Source: Cristatella mucedo
Taxonomy: Eukaryota > Bryozoa > Phylactolaemata > Cristatellidae
Assembly: GCA_009760855.2 (NCBI GenBank)
Contig: WPIO01000030.1
Span: forward strand, 897,001-961,000
Length of the DNA stretch: 64,000 bases
Reading direction: 5' to 3'
Both the position numbers and the translations under genes were made by a program. Below the pieces are notes generated by a model. It was not told where the DNA came from. It worked only from the letters and a program-made list of their open reading frames with translations, and searched no databases. Below, piece after piece: positions 60,001-64,000 of the stretch; within the stretch, counting starts at the first letter, position 1, and every line of letters begins with the position of its first letter.

Positions 60001-61730
60001 CCTCAACAGCCCTTTCAACTTGTCCCGTTGGGACAAATTTGCACAATTTTTCAATCATCGTTGACCTTTGCAGCTGGGCAGAAACTAACCTCTTCACATA
60101 AAGGCATAGAGCTGGGTAAATTGCAATTTCACAATTTTCACTATCAAAGGCATACCGGCACAAGTGGCCACACCGCTTACAACGGCAGCGGAAGCATAAC
60201 ACGATAAGCTGCCGACTGTGAGAGTCGGATCCCTTGTCCCAGGATGCAAAAAGCCACACACACGTCAGCCACTTAGTCGGCCACAGGCTCTCTCTCATTG
60301 ACTTGCCCTCCCACGCGATTTCAACACAGCAAATTGTGTTTCTTCAAGTTTCCCTCTCCCCACAGCAACGACGATGAAGCGGCCGGCCGGCCGGCCGGCC
60401 GGCAGCCGCGCTGGTCCCGTCTCTTGGCCGGGAAAAGTCGCCGCAGCCGGCTTCCGGCTGGAGGGCAGCTGCCTCGCCAAGCGGCTGGGCACGACGGGGG
60501 GGCGTGGCACTGCTCCTGCAACGGCTACGCAGCTTGTCAAGCAGGCACGGCTAGTAAGGACTTTTTGGTTGACCACAACTCCAGAGGAAGGCTACCGATG
60601 CTTCTTGAGTTGAGAGCAGTTCCTTCGGTGAGGGCAGGTTGGGGCTTTACTCAACTCGCTGTGCACTGCACAGCAAGGCGCCAGAGTGACAGCTCGGTCA
60701 CTTCGGTATCAATTTGACAGGCCGATAATTCACGCATCCCTTGCTCTCGTGATGGGTCACAGTAAACTGTTTAACCTCAAGTGACCAAAAATTCCATCCA
60801 ATGGAATGCTCGCTTTTAACACACTCGTGGAGCCCGCGATGCAAGCTCTGCAAGGAATCTTAACAATAGATAGATCCGAGCGGCTGAATTCCTACGCCGA
60901 GGCCGCAACGAAATGTCAACCGCACACGCACAATCCTTTACCCGGCTGAGGCGGCTAGGCGATGAAGTCGGCGCAGGCTGGGCGACCCTCCCTCACGTTT
61001 TCCCACGGGATGGCTCCAGAGGGCGCAGGCCAAACCGAAACCTCTGCAGCAAGGCAACCACAAAAAATGCACGACTCGTCGTGACCCGGGCTGAATGGAA
61101 TGGCTCAGCACAAGATTGCTATCATGTGCAAGGTATTCTCTATTCTAAAAAATAATAGCAACTCCTAATGACTGCAACTCCACAAAAAAACATGCAGGTA
61201 AAAGCAAACGACTGAGCGATCTAATGCTGCACTTGACTGATTGACATCTTGCCCAGAACATCTGCGGCGGGGTTGCACGCACAATGCGCTGGCAGCAGAC
61301 ACTCTGCTTCACTTTGCCGAGCTGGTTTGGTCCGGTGGTTAAGGTGCTTAAGGTTAAGGTTAAGGTTAAGGTTAAGGTTAAGGTGGTTAAGGTGCTCGCG
61401 CCAGACCAAGGTCTGGCTGAGGTCGTGGGCTCGAGCTCCGTGGTATATGTGAAGTGCCTGAATAGAGATTAAGTTATCTTGGGATGCTATACAGACGAAT
61501 TATTATTACTATTATTATTATTATTATTATTATTATCATACGGCAGCATCTTGGCCTCTGCTCTCCTCACCTAGCTTCAGCAGCTCCTCGCGGGTGAGCA
61601 GCACGACCACCGTGTCGGGCATCGACGAGTGAGCCAAGTGGATGTGCTTCTTCGCATCGCACACGCGACTGTATCGACGGCCGCAGGCCGCACACTTGTA
61701 GGGTCTGACGCTGCGACTCGACGGCGACGG
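36782..61730 (-). CDS. Multi-exon C2H2 zinc-finger protein gene, 18 fingers, 5' end not seen
   Basis: Fifteen exons on the minus strand join in frame: 61730-61571, 56221-56048, 55964-55764, 54762-54656, 54412-54104, 53636-53283, 52956-52639, 52438-52044, 49638-49296, 46309-45737, 39969-39876, 39784-39625, 39496-39230, 39096-38982 and 37153-36782. Phases match at all 14 junctions and the total is 3942 nt, ending at a TGA. The product has 18 C2H2 fingers, all C-x2-C-x12-H-x3/4-H, singly or in pairs, separated by acidic, serine-rich or alanine-rich linkers. It is presumably a nuclear DNA-binding regulator. Finger sequences such as '[14 protein letters not shown]' and 'CDYSVSKASLLKQH' resemble REST/hunchback-like invertebrate proteins, but I cannot name an ortholog. 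The first exon starts at an acceptor, so the start codon lies upstream. Confidence 0.85.
37589..37785 (-). mobile_element. tRNA-derived SINE (type 1), best preserved copy
   Basis: On the minus strand the tRNA-like head has an A-box-like 'TGGCTCACTAGTTAAGGCGA' and a full B box 'GGTTCGAATCC'. The body carries 'GGCGATCCTTTATCGCC', able to form a six-pair hairpin, then 'GTTAAATCAGCTAGTA' and a (TTTA)5 tail. It is in the last intron of the zinc-finger gene. Confidence 0.88.
37786..37863 (+). mobile_element. LINE-A 3' tail fragment
   Basis: Plus-strand 'TAAAGCGCCTATAGGAGATT', 'GGGCACTTTATCAAGTGC' and (ATT)n form a short 3'-end-only copy next to a SINE head in the opposite orientation. Confidence 0.8.
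38020..38560 (+). mobile_element. LINE-A fragment, endonuclease N-terminal part
   Basis: The plus strand decodes, in changing frames, to the start of an apurinic endonuclease: 'NETWLKSQ' near 38210, matching the Glu-Thr-Trp catalytic block, and then '[12 protein letters not shown]'-like sequence near 38420. It is heavily decayed and lies in the last intron of the zinc-finger gene. Confidence 0.6.
38561..38981. other. Intron sequence, nothing recognised
   Basis: AT-rich intron sequence between a LINE-A endonuclease fragment and the exon of fingers 16/17. It may contain further decayed LINE, but I see no motif. Confidence 0.4.
38982..39096 (-). CDS. Zinc-finger gene exon (finger 16 and start of finger 17)
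   Basis: The acceptor 'GGCTTTGTAG' joins at phase 2; the donor GTAGGC leaves phase 0. Finger 16 is '[20 protein letters not shown]' ending in His, then finger 17 starts '[12 protein letters not shown]' and is cut mid-finger. Confidence 0.87.
39230..39496 (-). CDS. Zinc-finger gene exon (finger 15), GC donor
   Basis: The acceptor 'TACCTTTTAG' is at phase 2. Finger 15 '[20 protein letters not shown]' is followed by a 60-residue linker to 'VVASKKLY'. The only splice that keeps the frame and the canonical 'YRCEWC' finger start uses AG followed by GCAAGT, a GC donor; the nearby GT choice (CAA followed by GTACTT) gives the wrong phase. Confidence 0.83.
39625..39784 (-). CDS. Zinc-finger gene exon (finger 14)
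   Basis: The acceptor 'GTTCTATAG' joins at phase 1; the donor GTAAGG leaves phase 2. Finger 14 is '[20 protein letters not shown]', with the linker 'SMHNSRQR' leading directly to finger 15 in the next exon. Confidence 0.88.
39876..39969 (-). CDS. Zinc-finger gene exon (acidic linker)
   Basis: The acceptor 'TTTACATCTCAG' is at phase 0; the donor GTATGT leaves phase 1. The 31 residues '[20 protein letters not shown]...' probably form an acidic helix. It is a small exon without a finger. Confidence 0.75.
40060..42850 (+). mobile_element. LINE-A, longest copy (endonuclease end to 3' tail)
   Basis: The frame 40087-40680 encodes the end of the endonuclease and the linker ('[20 protein letters not shown]', '[18 protein letters not shown]', '[18 protein letters not shown]'). 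The RT follows in broken frames: '[20 protein letters not shown]' near 41280, '[20 protein letters not shown]' near 41630, and the catalytic '[14 protein letters not shown]' at about 41700. The C-terminal region is very decayed to 42500, then the 3' UTR with a (GT)n insertion and an (ATT)n end near 42840. It lies in the 5.8 kb intron between the exons of finger 13 and the acidic linker, in opposite orientation to the gene. Confidence 0.85.
42540..42618 (+). repeat. (GT)n microsatellite within LINE-A 3' UTR
   Basis: A TGTGCA/CGCG-interrupted start grades into an almost pure GT run. It sits at the place in LINE-A where other copies have 'GCATGCTGACACTG...', so it grew inside the element. Confidence 0.9.
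43222..43825 (-). mobile_element. LINE-A copy, strongly 5'-truncated
   Basis: The minus strand keeps the LINE-A C-terminal domain ('[20 protein letters not shown]', '[14 protein letters not shown]') and an intact 3' end with (ATT)n at about 43225-43250. Homology stops near 43825; the open frame continues upstream into unrelated sequence to 43962. It is close in sequence to the copies at 100-1172 and 63262-64000. Confidence 0.87.
43830..44784. other. Intron sequence, nothing recognised
   Basis: Part of the large intron, with no coding, RNA or repeat pattern visible by eye. Confidence 0.4.
44785..44945 (-). mobile_element. tRNA-derived SINE (type 1), degraded
   Basis: On the minus strand a B-box-like 'GGGTTCCAGTCCTG' and the body 'CGGCAATATTTTATTGCC', a variant of the type 1 hairpin, then 'TATATAATGAAGCTGTTAGA' in place of the usual end. 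It is recognisable only by order and comparison with 37589-37785. Confidence 0.6.
45192..45252. repeat. (TA)n microsatellite
   Basis: About 60 bp of TA dinucleotide with one CA interruption, at the tail of the adjacent minus-strand SINE. Confidence 0.97.
45255..45430 (-). mobile_element. tRNA-derived SINE (type 2)
   Basis: On the minus strand the head has 'GGGTCGTTGCCCAGGCGTAA' and the B-box 'GTGGGTTCGAGTCGTG', followed by a body ending 'ATTCTCCGTCTATACAAATG'. The last block resembles the SINE tail that matches the LINE-A 3' end. The (TA)n follows as its tail. Confidence 0.7.
45737..46309 (-). CDS. Zinc-finger gene exon (end of finger 11, fingers 12 and 13)
   Basis: The acceptor 'CATTTTGCAG' is at phase 0. 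It completes finger 11 ('[14 protein letters not shown]'). A long Ser/Asp/Glu-rich linker ('[20 protein letters not shown]') follows, then finger 12 '[20 protein letters not shown]' and finger 13 '[20 protein letters not shown]'. I place the donor at GTGCGT after 'VHSAEYT' because phase 0 is required by the next exon; the frame stays open a further 120 nt through an Ala-repeat, so a later donor is possible. Confidence 0.78.
46470..47190 (+). mobile_element. LINE-A fragment, endonuclease C-terminal part
   Basis: The plus strand decodes to '[20 protein letters not shown]' and '[11 protein letters not shown]' near 46760-46860, the endonuclease block before the His-x-Gly-x-x-Leu-Asp motif, which is itself mutated here. 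Homology to the frame at 40087-40680 continues ('[10 protein letters not shown]'-like, then '[16 protein letters not shown]') to about 47190. It lies in the intron between the exons of fingers 10/11 and 11-13. Confidence 0.65.
47200..47712 (-). mobile_element. LINE-A fragment, C-terminal region
   Basis: Minus-strand homology to 480-980 ('[20 protein letters not shown]', '[11 protein letters not shown]', then 'LTSNQAT'-type blocks) has many indels. It abuts a plus-strand endonuclease fragment at about 47195 and a plus-strand LINE-A/SINE tail at about 47760. Confidence 0.75.
47760..48185 (+). mobile_element. LINE-A/SINE tail and LINE-A 3' fragment containing a (CT)n
   Basis: A short tail block 'GATTTAGTTCTCTTAGGGTG' near 47780 is followed by decayed LINE-A coding sequence ('HSPAPAYLS' near 47890), a (CT)n tract (47946-48017), the '[10 protein letters not shown]' block (LINE-A '[10 protein letters not shown]') near 48065, and the 3' end 'TAAAGTGCCTAGAAACAGAT' with an ATT-type tail near 48175. 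Confidence 0.65.
47946..48017 (+). repeat. (CT)n microsatellite
   Basis: A pure CT run of about 72 bp inside a decayed LINE-A 3' fragment. Confidence 0.97.
48290..48395 (+). mobile_element. LINE-A 3' tail fragment
   Basis: Plus-strand 'CATTTCATCACTAATCGATT' and 'GTGCCTAGAAACAGATTTAG' match the LINE-A 3' UTR. It is followed at once by a minus-strand SINE. Confidence 0.6.
48396..48540 (-). mobile_element. tRNA-derived SINE (type 1)
   Basis: The minus-strand head 'AAGAGGTAAGGTGATTGCTC' and B box 'GTGGGTTCGAATTCTG' are followed by 'GGTTATCCTTTATTGCC', the type 1 hairpin with one changed pair, and 'CTTCTGCTACTATACAAATG'. Confidence 0.8.
48541..49295. other. Intron sequence, nothing recognised
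   Basis: Intron next to the exon of fingers 10/11. A run of nine C (about 48926-48934) is the only local oddity. I see no gene or repeat. Confidence 0.4.
49296..49638 (-). CDS. Zinc-finger gene exon (finger 10 and start of finger 11)
   Basis: The acceptor 'CTTTTTTAG' adds one base to complete a Ser codon. A Ser/Lys-rich linker leads to finger 10 '[20 protein letters not shown]' and the first half of finger 11 'FKCPNCKYW'. The donor GTAGGT at phase 0 cuts finger 11 three residues after its second Cys. Joining to 46309 restores exact x12 spacing, which fixes the donor. Confidence 0.87.
49795..49880 (-). mobile_element. SINE/LINE-A tail fragment
   Basis: On the minus strand 'GAGATTAAGTTCTCTGAGGG' and 'CGCTATACAAATATTTT' match the shared SINE/LINE-A 3' block. 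A possible degraded tRNA-like head lies upstream at about 49880-49930 without a clear B box. Confidence 0.65.
49881..50865. other. Intron sequence, nothing recognised
   Basis: About 1 kb of intron between the exons of fingers 8/9 and 10/11, with no coding or RNA pattern. Confidence 0.4.
50866..51030 (-). mobile_element. tRNA-derived SINE (type 1)
   Basis: The minus-strand head 'GGCACACTAGGTAAGCTGGT' and B box 'GGTTCGAATCC' are followed by the body, 'AGTGGTGATAGCCGTAAAGG' and the end 'GATGTTAAATCAGCTATTG'. The hairpin loop side is mutated. It is close to the 37.6 kb copy in the head. Confidence 0.85.
51031..52043. other. Intron sequence with one small LINE-A trace
   Basis: The only recognisable feature is the LINE-A trace listed at 51590-51740. 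The rest shows nothing. Confidence 0.4.
51590..51740 (+). mobile_element. LINE-A coding trace
   Basis: The plus strand encodes '[20 protein letters not shown]' followed by 'SLQSK', matching the LINE-A block '[20 protein letters not shown]' 'SL'. No other part of the element is visible nearby. Confidence 0.6.
52044..52438 (-). CDS. Zinc-finger gene exon (fingers 8 and 9)
   Basis: The acceptor 'TTTTTATTAG' is at phase 0; the donor GTCAGT leaves phase 2. Finger 8 is '[20 protein letters not shown]' and finger 9 '[20 protein letters not shown]', followed by an acidic, Asn/Gln/Pro-rich linker. A second possible acceptor ('CTGTATCAG') lies 23 nt further in, but the phase supports the first. Confidence 0.85.
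52639..52956 (-). CDS. Zinc-finger gene exon (end of finger 5, fingers 6 and 7)
   Basis: The acceptor 'GCTATCTTCAG' and donor GTATGG are at phase 0; length 318 nt. It completes finger 5, then finger 6 '[20 protein letters not shown]' (unusually acidic helix), a basic spacer, and finger 7 '[20 protein letters not shown]'. The donor is inferred from frame continuity with the next exon; the reading frame closes 15 nt later. Confidence 0.82.
53283..53636 (-). CDS. Zinc-finger gene exon (finger 4 and start of finger 5)
   Basis: Acceptor 'ACATTTTCAG'. Finger 4 is '[19 protein letters not shown]'. A Ser/Gly/Ala-rich spacer follows, then finger 5 begins with '[20 protein letters not shown]'. The donor is GTAGGT after a phase 0 His codon; the last His of finger 5 comes from the next exon (Gly-Arg-His). 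Confidence 0.83.
54104..54412 (-). CDS. Zinc-finger gene exon (alanine-rich linker)
   Basis: The acceptor 'CATCGGCAG' and donor GTAAGT are both at phase 0; length 309 nt. About 70 of the 103 residues form an Ala/Pro/Ser low-complexity tract ('[20 protein letters not shown]') built from imperfect short GC-rich DNA repeats, so its length may vary between individuals. A potential internal donor (CAG then GTCTCA) follows 'QTMQSLQ' and would remove the tract in frame. It contains no finger. Confidence 0.75.
54656..54762 (-). CDS. Zinc-finger gene exon (finger 3)
   Basis: The acceptor 'TGTTGCAG' joins at phase 1; the donor GTAAGT leaves phase 0. Finger 3 is '[20 protein letters not shown]' with the second His after x4, then '[10 protein letters not shown]'. 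The exon is 107 nt. Confidence 0.85.
54765..55460. other. Intron sequence, nothing recognised
   Basis: Intron between the basic-linker exon and the exon of finger 3. A poly(A) run near 54977 may be a retroposon tail, but no element is identified. Confidence 0.4.
55461..55595 (-). mobile_element. SINE (type 2), degraded
   Basis: On the minus strand the head includes 'GGTGCTTGCTTTAAACGACC' and 'GTGGGCTTGAACCTC' (mutated B box), with the body 'TAGAGATTCAGTTGTCTCAA' and the end 'TACACAAATGAATTATT'. Order and tail match the other type 2 copies. Confidence 0.65.
55624..55745 (-). repeat. CT/GTCT-rich simple repeat at a splice donor
   Basis: On the plus strand a GAGA/GACAGACA run of about 120 bp, hence pyrimidine-rich on the gene's strand. 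It begins about 19 nt after the donor of exon 55764-55964, inside the intron. Confidence 0.9.
55764..55964 (-). CDS. Zinc-finger gene exon (basic linker, no finger)
   Basis: The acceptor 'CTTTTGCTCAG' and donor GTAAGC are both at phase 1. It encodes 67 residues without a finger, rich in Lys, His, Ala and Ser ('[20 protein letters not shown]'), possibly a nuclear localisation segment. On the minus strand a pyrimidine-rich CT/GTCT repeat lies in the intron just after the donor. Confidence 0.75.
56048..56221 (-). CDS. Zinc-finger gene exon (finger 2)
   Basis: The acceptor 'CGTTTCAG' and donor GTGAGT are both at phase 1. An acidic then basic linker ('[18 protein letters not shown]') is followed by finger 2, '[20 protein letters not shown]' ending in His. 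The exon is 174 nt, keeps the frame and could be skipped without a frame shift. Confidence 0.85.
56454..57038 (+). CDS. Unrecognised 194-codon frame in intron 1 region
   Basis: This open frame antisense to the zinc-finger gene starts '[20 protein letters not shown]' and ends in a basic, low-similarity tail. I see no domain, and no promoter or splice signal that would make it a gene. Its length is somewhat above chance for this composition, so it may be a transposon relic. Coding status is doubtful. Confidence 0.22.
   Translation: MVSYVDKIKYVRNYVNAMELVCKFLETSAGNFIATHWSEKIMEVRNRGASARLGGIADSEDEDPYNIGAPLAGHPIWRRLVAEKRLSAQKVVPGVQIRSLGRPREDTSDCPKSAINLGLFLEKNVLNFRDRSLDPYPGSGRPLRTFAINIIIFEITVFLLTNRTRRAGIFSLFAYNLNQYSGSYRSPRPTGLTW
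57039..58220. other. Intron sequence, nothing recognised
   Basis: Short frames on both strands (such as plus 57239-57598) lack any motif. Probably intron or an unidentified repeat. Confidence 0.35.
58225..58735 (+). mobile_element. LINE-A fragment with internal deletion
   Basis: The plus strand encodes '[12 protein letters not shown]' near 58290, '[20 protein letters not shown]' from 58386, '[20 protein letters not shown]' near 58490, then jumps to 'TCPHLKKN', the '[10 protein letters not shown]' block near the C-terminus. About 300 bp of coding sequence is therefore missing. The 3' UTR block 'CATGCTGACCCTGTGCATGT' follows, and homology ends near 58735 without the (ATT)n. Confidence 0.78.
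58736..61300. other. Large intron region, nothing firm recognised
   Basis: AT-rich to 60290, then GC-rich at about 60290-60700, with a GGCC-repeat (60374-60403). On the minus strand, an open Arg/Pro/Ala-rich frame at 60576-60295 follows an acceptor-like 'GTAGCCGTTGCAG', but I find no convincing phase 1 donor, so I do not call an exon. Confidence 0.35.
60374..60403. repeat. (GGCC)n short palindromic repeat
   Basis: About 30 bp of perfect CCGG/GGCC repeats in a GC-rich patch. Confidence 0.9.
61318..61540 (+). mobile_element. tRNA-derived SINE (type 2) with a TTAAGG expansion in its head
   Basis: The head 'TGGTCCGGTGGTTAAGGTGC' resembles a tRNA D-arm/A box. It is followed by tandem TTAAGG units (61346-61387), then 'GCTCGCGCCAGACCAAGGTC', the B-box-like 'GGGCTCGAGCTCC', the body 'AAGTGCCTGAATAGAGATTA' and 'CTTGGGATGCTATACAGACG', and an (ATT)n tail. 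The expansion lies between A and B boxes. It is 31 bp upstream, in + coordinates, of exon 61571-61730 on the other strand. Confidence 0.82.
61571..61730 (-). CDS. Zinc-finger gene, first visible exon (finger 1)
   Basis: The acceptor 'TTTTCTGCCTAG' precedes the exon, and the donor is GTGAGG after phase 1. It encodes a Ser/Pro-rich start, finger 1 ('[19 protein letters not shown]' with the second His after x4), then '[17 protein letters not shown]'. No ATG is needed because an acceptor precedes it; the true start exon is not identified within the window. Exons between this and 56221 cannot be excluded. Confidence 0.72.
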
Positions 61731-61740
61731 CTAGGCAGAA

Positions 61741-62284
61741 AATGAGCGTCATCACGAAACTGAGACGAAAACTCGAAACGAAACTGCGAATGCTAAGGCA
61801 CCCGCTGGCTCGGTGGGGCTCGGCTGGGGTGGGGGGTGGCAACCATTCACTCCTCCGGCCACCACGTGGTCAGGAGTCCGCCAGGATGAGACAGGCATGA
61901 TGGCTCGCAGCAGCCTCGTCCGGCCAGCTTCAAAGGAATGCTTCGCTGCCTGCCATCAACTGAAAAGTTGTTCTGGCTTTCGGCTATTTGACCATGCTAC
62001 AGCATGAGCGTGAACCCGCCGCAGCGGACCTCTGTGGGTAGTATTCCTTTTAGCAAGACAGCTAGTATGTTCCAGGTACCCACCTGCTTAGCCGCTGCAG
62101 ACCCTTCGGGCATGGGTCGCATAGGTGTAACCTTCATGCGCACAGCAGCTCTGTTTTTTGTAGACATGAGATGTGATTTCTTTGATCCAAGTGTCTAAAA
62201 CAGCATAAACCAGGAATAACTCAAGAAACAGCAGAACCGAGGATGGTAGTACACCAATACCTACATAATCGTTTATCGGCTGAA
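61741..62284. other. Upstream intron of the zinc-finger gene, nothing recognised
   Basis: The region 5' of the first visible exon on the minus strand. No in-frame ATG exon with a phase 0 donor stands out, so the gene's start is probably further upstream, or beyond the window. Confidence 0.35.
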
Positions 62285-62342
62285 AAAACGTGATTAAAGA
62301 AAAGGCCAGCTGATTTAACAGCCTCGTTTGTATTCCTACCAA
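62285..62342 (-). mobile_element. SINE type 1, 3' end only
   Basis: On the minus strand 'AATACAAACGAGGCTGTTAA' and 'ATCAGCTGG' match the 3' end of type 1 copies. The head is missing. Confidence 0.6.
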
Positions 62343-62439
62343 TTAAAGTGAGAAAGTCAGTCCATCCTTTAAACACTCAGCACTTCCATCACTCGGCCAG
62401 ATGGCGATCAGTACTTCCAAGAGCGACCAGTGTAATAGA

Positions 62440-63215
62440 TATGTGGTACCTCGGCTTACGAGTTTAATTCGTTCTGCGCCAGAGCTAATAACTCAAATTA
62501 CTGGTAGGTCAAATAAATTTTCCCGATTGAAATGACTTGAAATGCCATTAATGCATTCCGAACCCACAAAAACAGCGATTTGTTGTGTAATTTGAGATTT
62601 AAAATGCACTTAAAAATAACGAATTTGGTTAAAAACAATAAAATAGAATGTAGTGTAATAAGCAGGTTTTATTAATTATAATACACAGCAATAACTTGGA
62701 GATCAAACGACTTAAAGATGATGACGAAGTTGGAGGAGAAACGCTACAATGAATACCTGAATCTTATTGCCGATTTTTGCCCTTTTTGCCAAGCTTACCT
62801 CACTTTCAGCGGCAGGCATTTTCGATAAAAATCTGCCCAATGAGGTCTGCTGCATCCTCTTTTTCAGAATGTTTCTGAAATGAGTTAGGCAAGCGTTAAG
62901 AAATAGCTCTGCCGCACACTCAGATGAAACTTTTTCTAGGAGTTTCTTTTGAATGAAGCCTGAAAGTTTCTCCCACATCCCCAACATTTCCTGTATCTCA
63001 CTTGTAGAGACAACCTCCTCCGTCTCACCTATTCCTATTTCCTGCAAAACCTCCACGTGCTGCTGTGTCTGAAGCTCTTGCGTTGGCAGTTCCTCGGAGT
63101 GCGCCTCGATGAGCTAGGCACATAAGATGCCGCCCTCATCCATGTTCAGGCCGATGGGCTTGCCAAGGGATAAAATCTCCACCACTGCTGCTTTGGATGC
63201 AAGTCTTTCAAAATG
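62440..63215 (-). mobile_element. Tigger/pogo DNA transposon relic
   Basis: The minus-strand end at about 62445-62475 reads, on the plus strand, 'TACCTCGGCTTACGAGTTTA' 'ATTCGTTC', the typical terminal repeat of Tigger-like elements. Inward lies the transposase C-terminus. The opposite terminus and the DDE catalytic domain are missing, so it is a 5'-deleted, inactive copy. Confidence 0.7.
62712..63205 (-). pseudogene. Tigger/pogo transposase, C-terminal fragment
   Basis: The minus strand encodes 'GKPIGLNMDEGGI' (stop) 'LIEAHSEELPTQEL', the acidic C-terminal block known from Tigger transposases. The frame 63056-62712 then continues with 'CLTHFRNILKKRMQQTSLGR' 'FLSK', which resembles the C-terminal tail of related pogo-type proteins. 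An in-frame TAG near 63115 breaks it. No catalytic residues are included. Confidence 0.7.
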
Positions 63216-63235
63216 ATGTAATGTAATGTAATATC
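63205..63235. repeat. Short (TAATG)n repeat
   Basis: Three TGTAA/TAATG units at the upstream edge of the Tigger relic. They resemble the LINE-B tail in reverse complement, but no LINE-B body is attached. Confidence 0.6.
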
Positions 63236-63261
63236 CGTTTTAGACACAGGCTAAGGCCAAT

Positions 63262-64000
63262 GCTTCTTAATAATAATAATAATAATAAATAATAATGCAC
63301 TAGATAAAGCACCCTCTGGGAACTCGATCTCTCTCTAGGCGCTTTACATTTGCTGAAAACGGAAATGCAATTGAATGGTGAGTAATATCATGCTTGATAA
63401 GCAAACAAAATGAATAACATGGTTAGGGGTGACATGCACAGGGTCAGCATGCAAATGTGGTTAGTAGCAGTATGCACAGTGTCAGCACGCATAAGCACAT
63501 AAAGGATGAATCGCAGGGACCCACTAAATGCTGTCCTTAATAGGTGTGTTTGGAAGTTCTTTTTAAATGTGGTCAGGTCAGGGGATGTTCTGACGCAAGT
63601 CGGGAGGGAGTTCCAGGCTTTGGGAGCATATGAACTAAATGCACGGTCTCCAAAGAATTTCAGGTTTGTACGAGGTATTTGTAGACTGTTGGATTCCGAA
63701 AAGCGGGTGGTACGATGCTTGGCCTGATGCGGGAGTATATCTGAGAGATAGGCTGGAGCCAAAGAATGAAGTGACCTAAAAGTGAGCAACAAAGCCTTGA
63801 AGTCAATCCGTTGCTTGACTGGTAGCCAGTGCAGGTCGGCGAGAAGTGGAGTAATGTGGCAACTGCGACGCTCACGACAGACAAGCCTAGCTGCGGAGTT
63901 TTGCACCAGCTACAATCGCCTGATCGCACATGCTGGTAGGCCAGTAAGCAGTGAGTTGCAGAAGTCGAGACGGGATGTCACGAATGCATGGACCAACTTA
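63262..64000 (-). mobile_element. LINE-A copy, runs off the window
   Basis: The minus-strand LINE-A C-terminal domain is open over 63906-63388 ('[20 protein letters not shown]', '[20 protein letters not shown]', '[20 protein letters not shown]'). The complete 3' end has (ATT)n at 63268-63300. It is among the least decayed LINE-A copies in the window and continues past 64000. Confidence 0.88.

Noticed and set aside
59969-60298. Additional Cys-rich zinc-finger exon on the minus strand
   Set aside because: The frame has C-x2-C ('CKRCGHLC') but no histidines at the required spacing, and no splice sites that fit phase 1 on both sides.
61346-61387. Interstitial telomere repeat
   Set aside because: The unit is TTAAGG rather than TTAGG or TTAGGG, and it is an expansion of the SINE's own A-box-region sequence.

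Overview
This is eukaryotic, almost certainly invertebrate metazoan, nuclear DNA. The evidence is a multi-exon C2H2 zinc-finger gene with spliceosomal introns, APE-type non-LTR retrotransposons of the CR1/L2 kind, tRNA-derived SINEs, a Ty3/gypsy relic, a solo LTR, hAT (SPIN-like) MITEs, a Tigger/pogo relic and a decayed integrated DNA virus or Maverick. I see no bacterial operon structure. I cannot fix the phylum from sequence alone.

Layout. Positions 1-3.1 kb hold nested LINE fragments. Positions 3.1-11.3 kb are a visibly AT-richer, heavily broken relic whose one recognisable gene is a protein-primed family B DNA polymerase of the Maverick/Polinton/adintovirus type; a SPIN-like MITE has since landed in it. 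Positions 11.3-21.4 kb are LINE fragments with a clear LINE-in-LINE nesting at 12.3-16.1 kb. Positions 21.4-26.2 kb hold a broken Ty3/gypsy element with LTR-like sequence on both sides, the right-hand one inverted and itself interrupted. Positions 26.5-28.5 kb are a CTGT/CCGCCTGC simple-repeat array split by a 1.32 kb TG...CA element that looks like a solo LTR on the minus strand. Positions 28.5-36.1 kb hold SINEs, two more SPIN-like MITEs and LINE pieces.

Positions 36.8-61.7 kb are occupied by one host gene on the minus strand. I can assemble 15 exons whose phases agree at every junction; they sum to 3942 nt (1313 codons plus stop) and encode 18 C2H2 zinc fingers. The 5' end, including the start codon, is not seen. 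Its introns are filled with the same LINE and SINE families. One intron has a GC donor, and at least three fingers are split by introns. Positions 62.4-64 kb hold a Tigger/pogo relic and another LINE copy.

Two LINE families dominate. I call them LINE-A, with a 3' tail of (ATT)n after a conserved block near 'GCGCTTTATCAAGTGC', and LINE-B, with a 3' end 'GTGGAGTTACTGACGGAGAT' followed by (ACATT)n. Several SINEs carry a tRNA-like head and a tail resembling the LINE-A 3' end, which suggests that LINE-A mobilised them. Family names are my own labels; no database search was possible.
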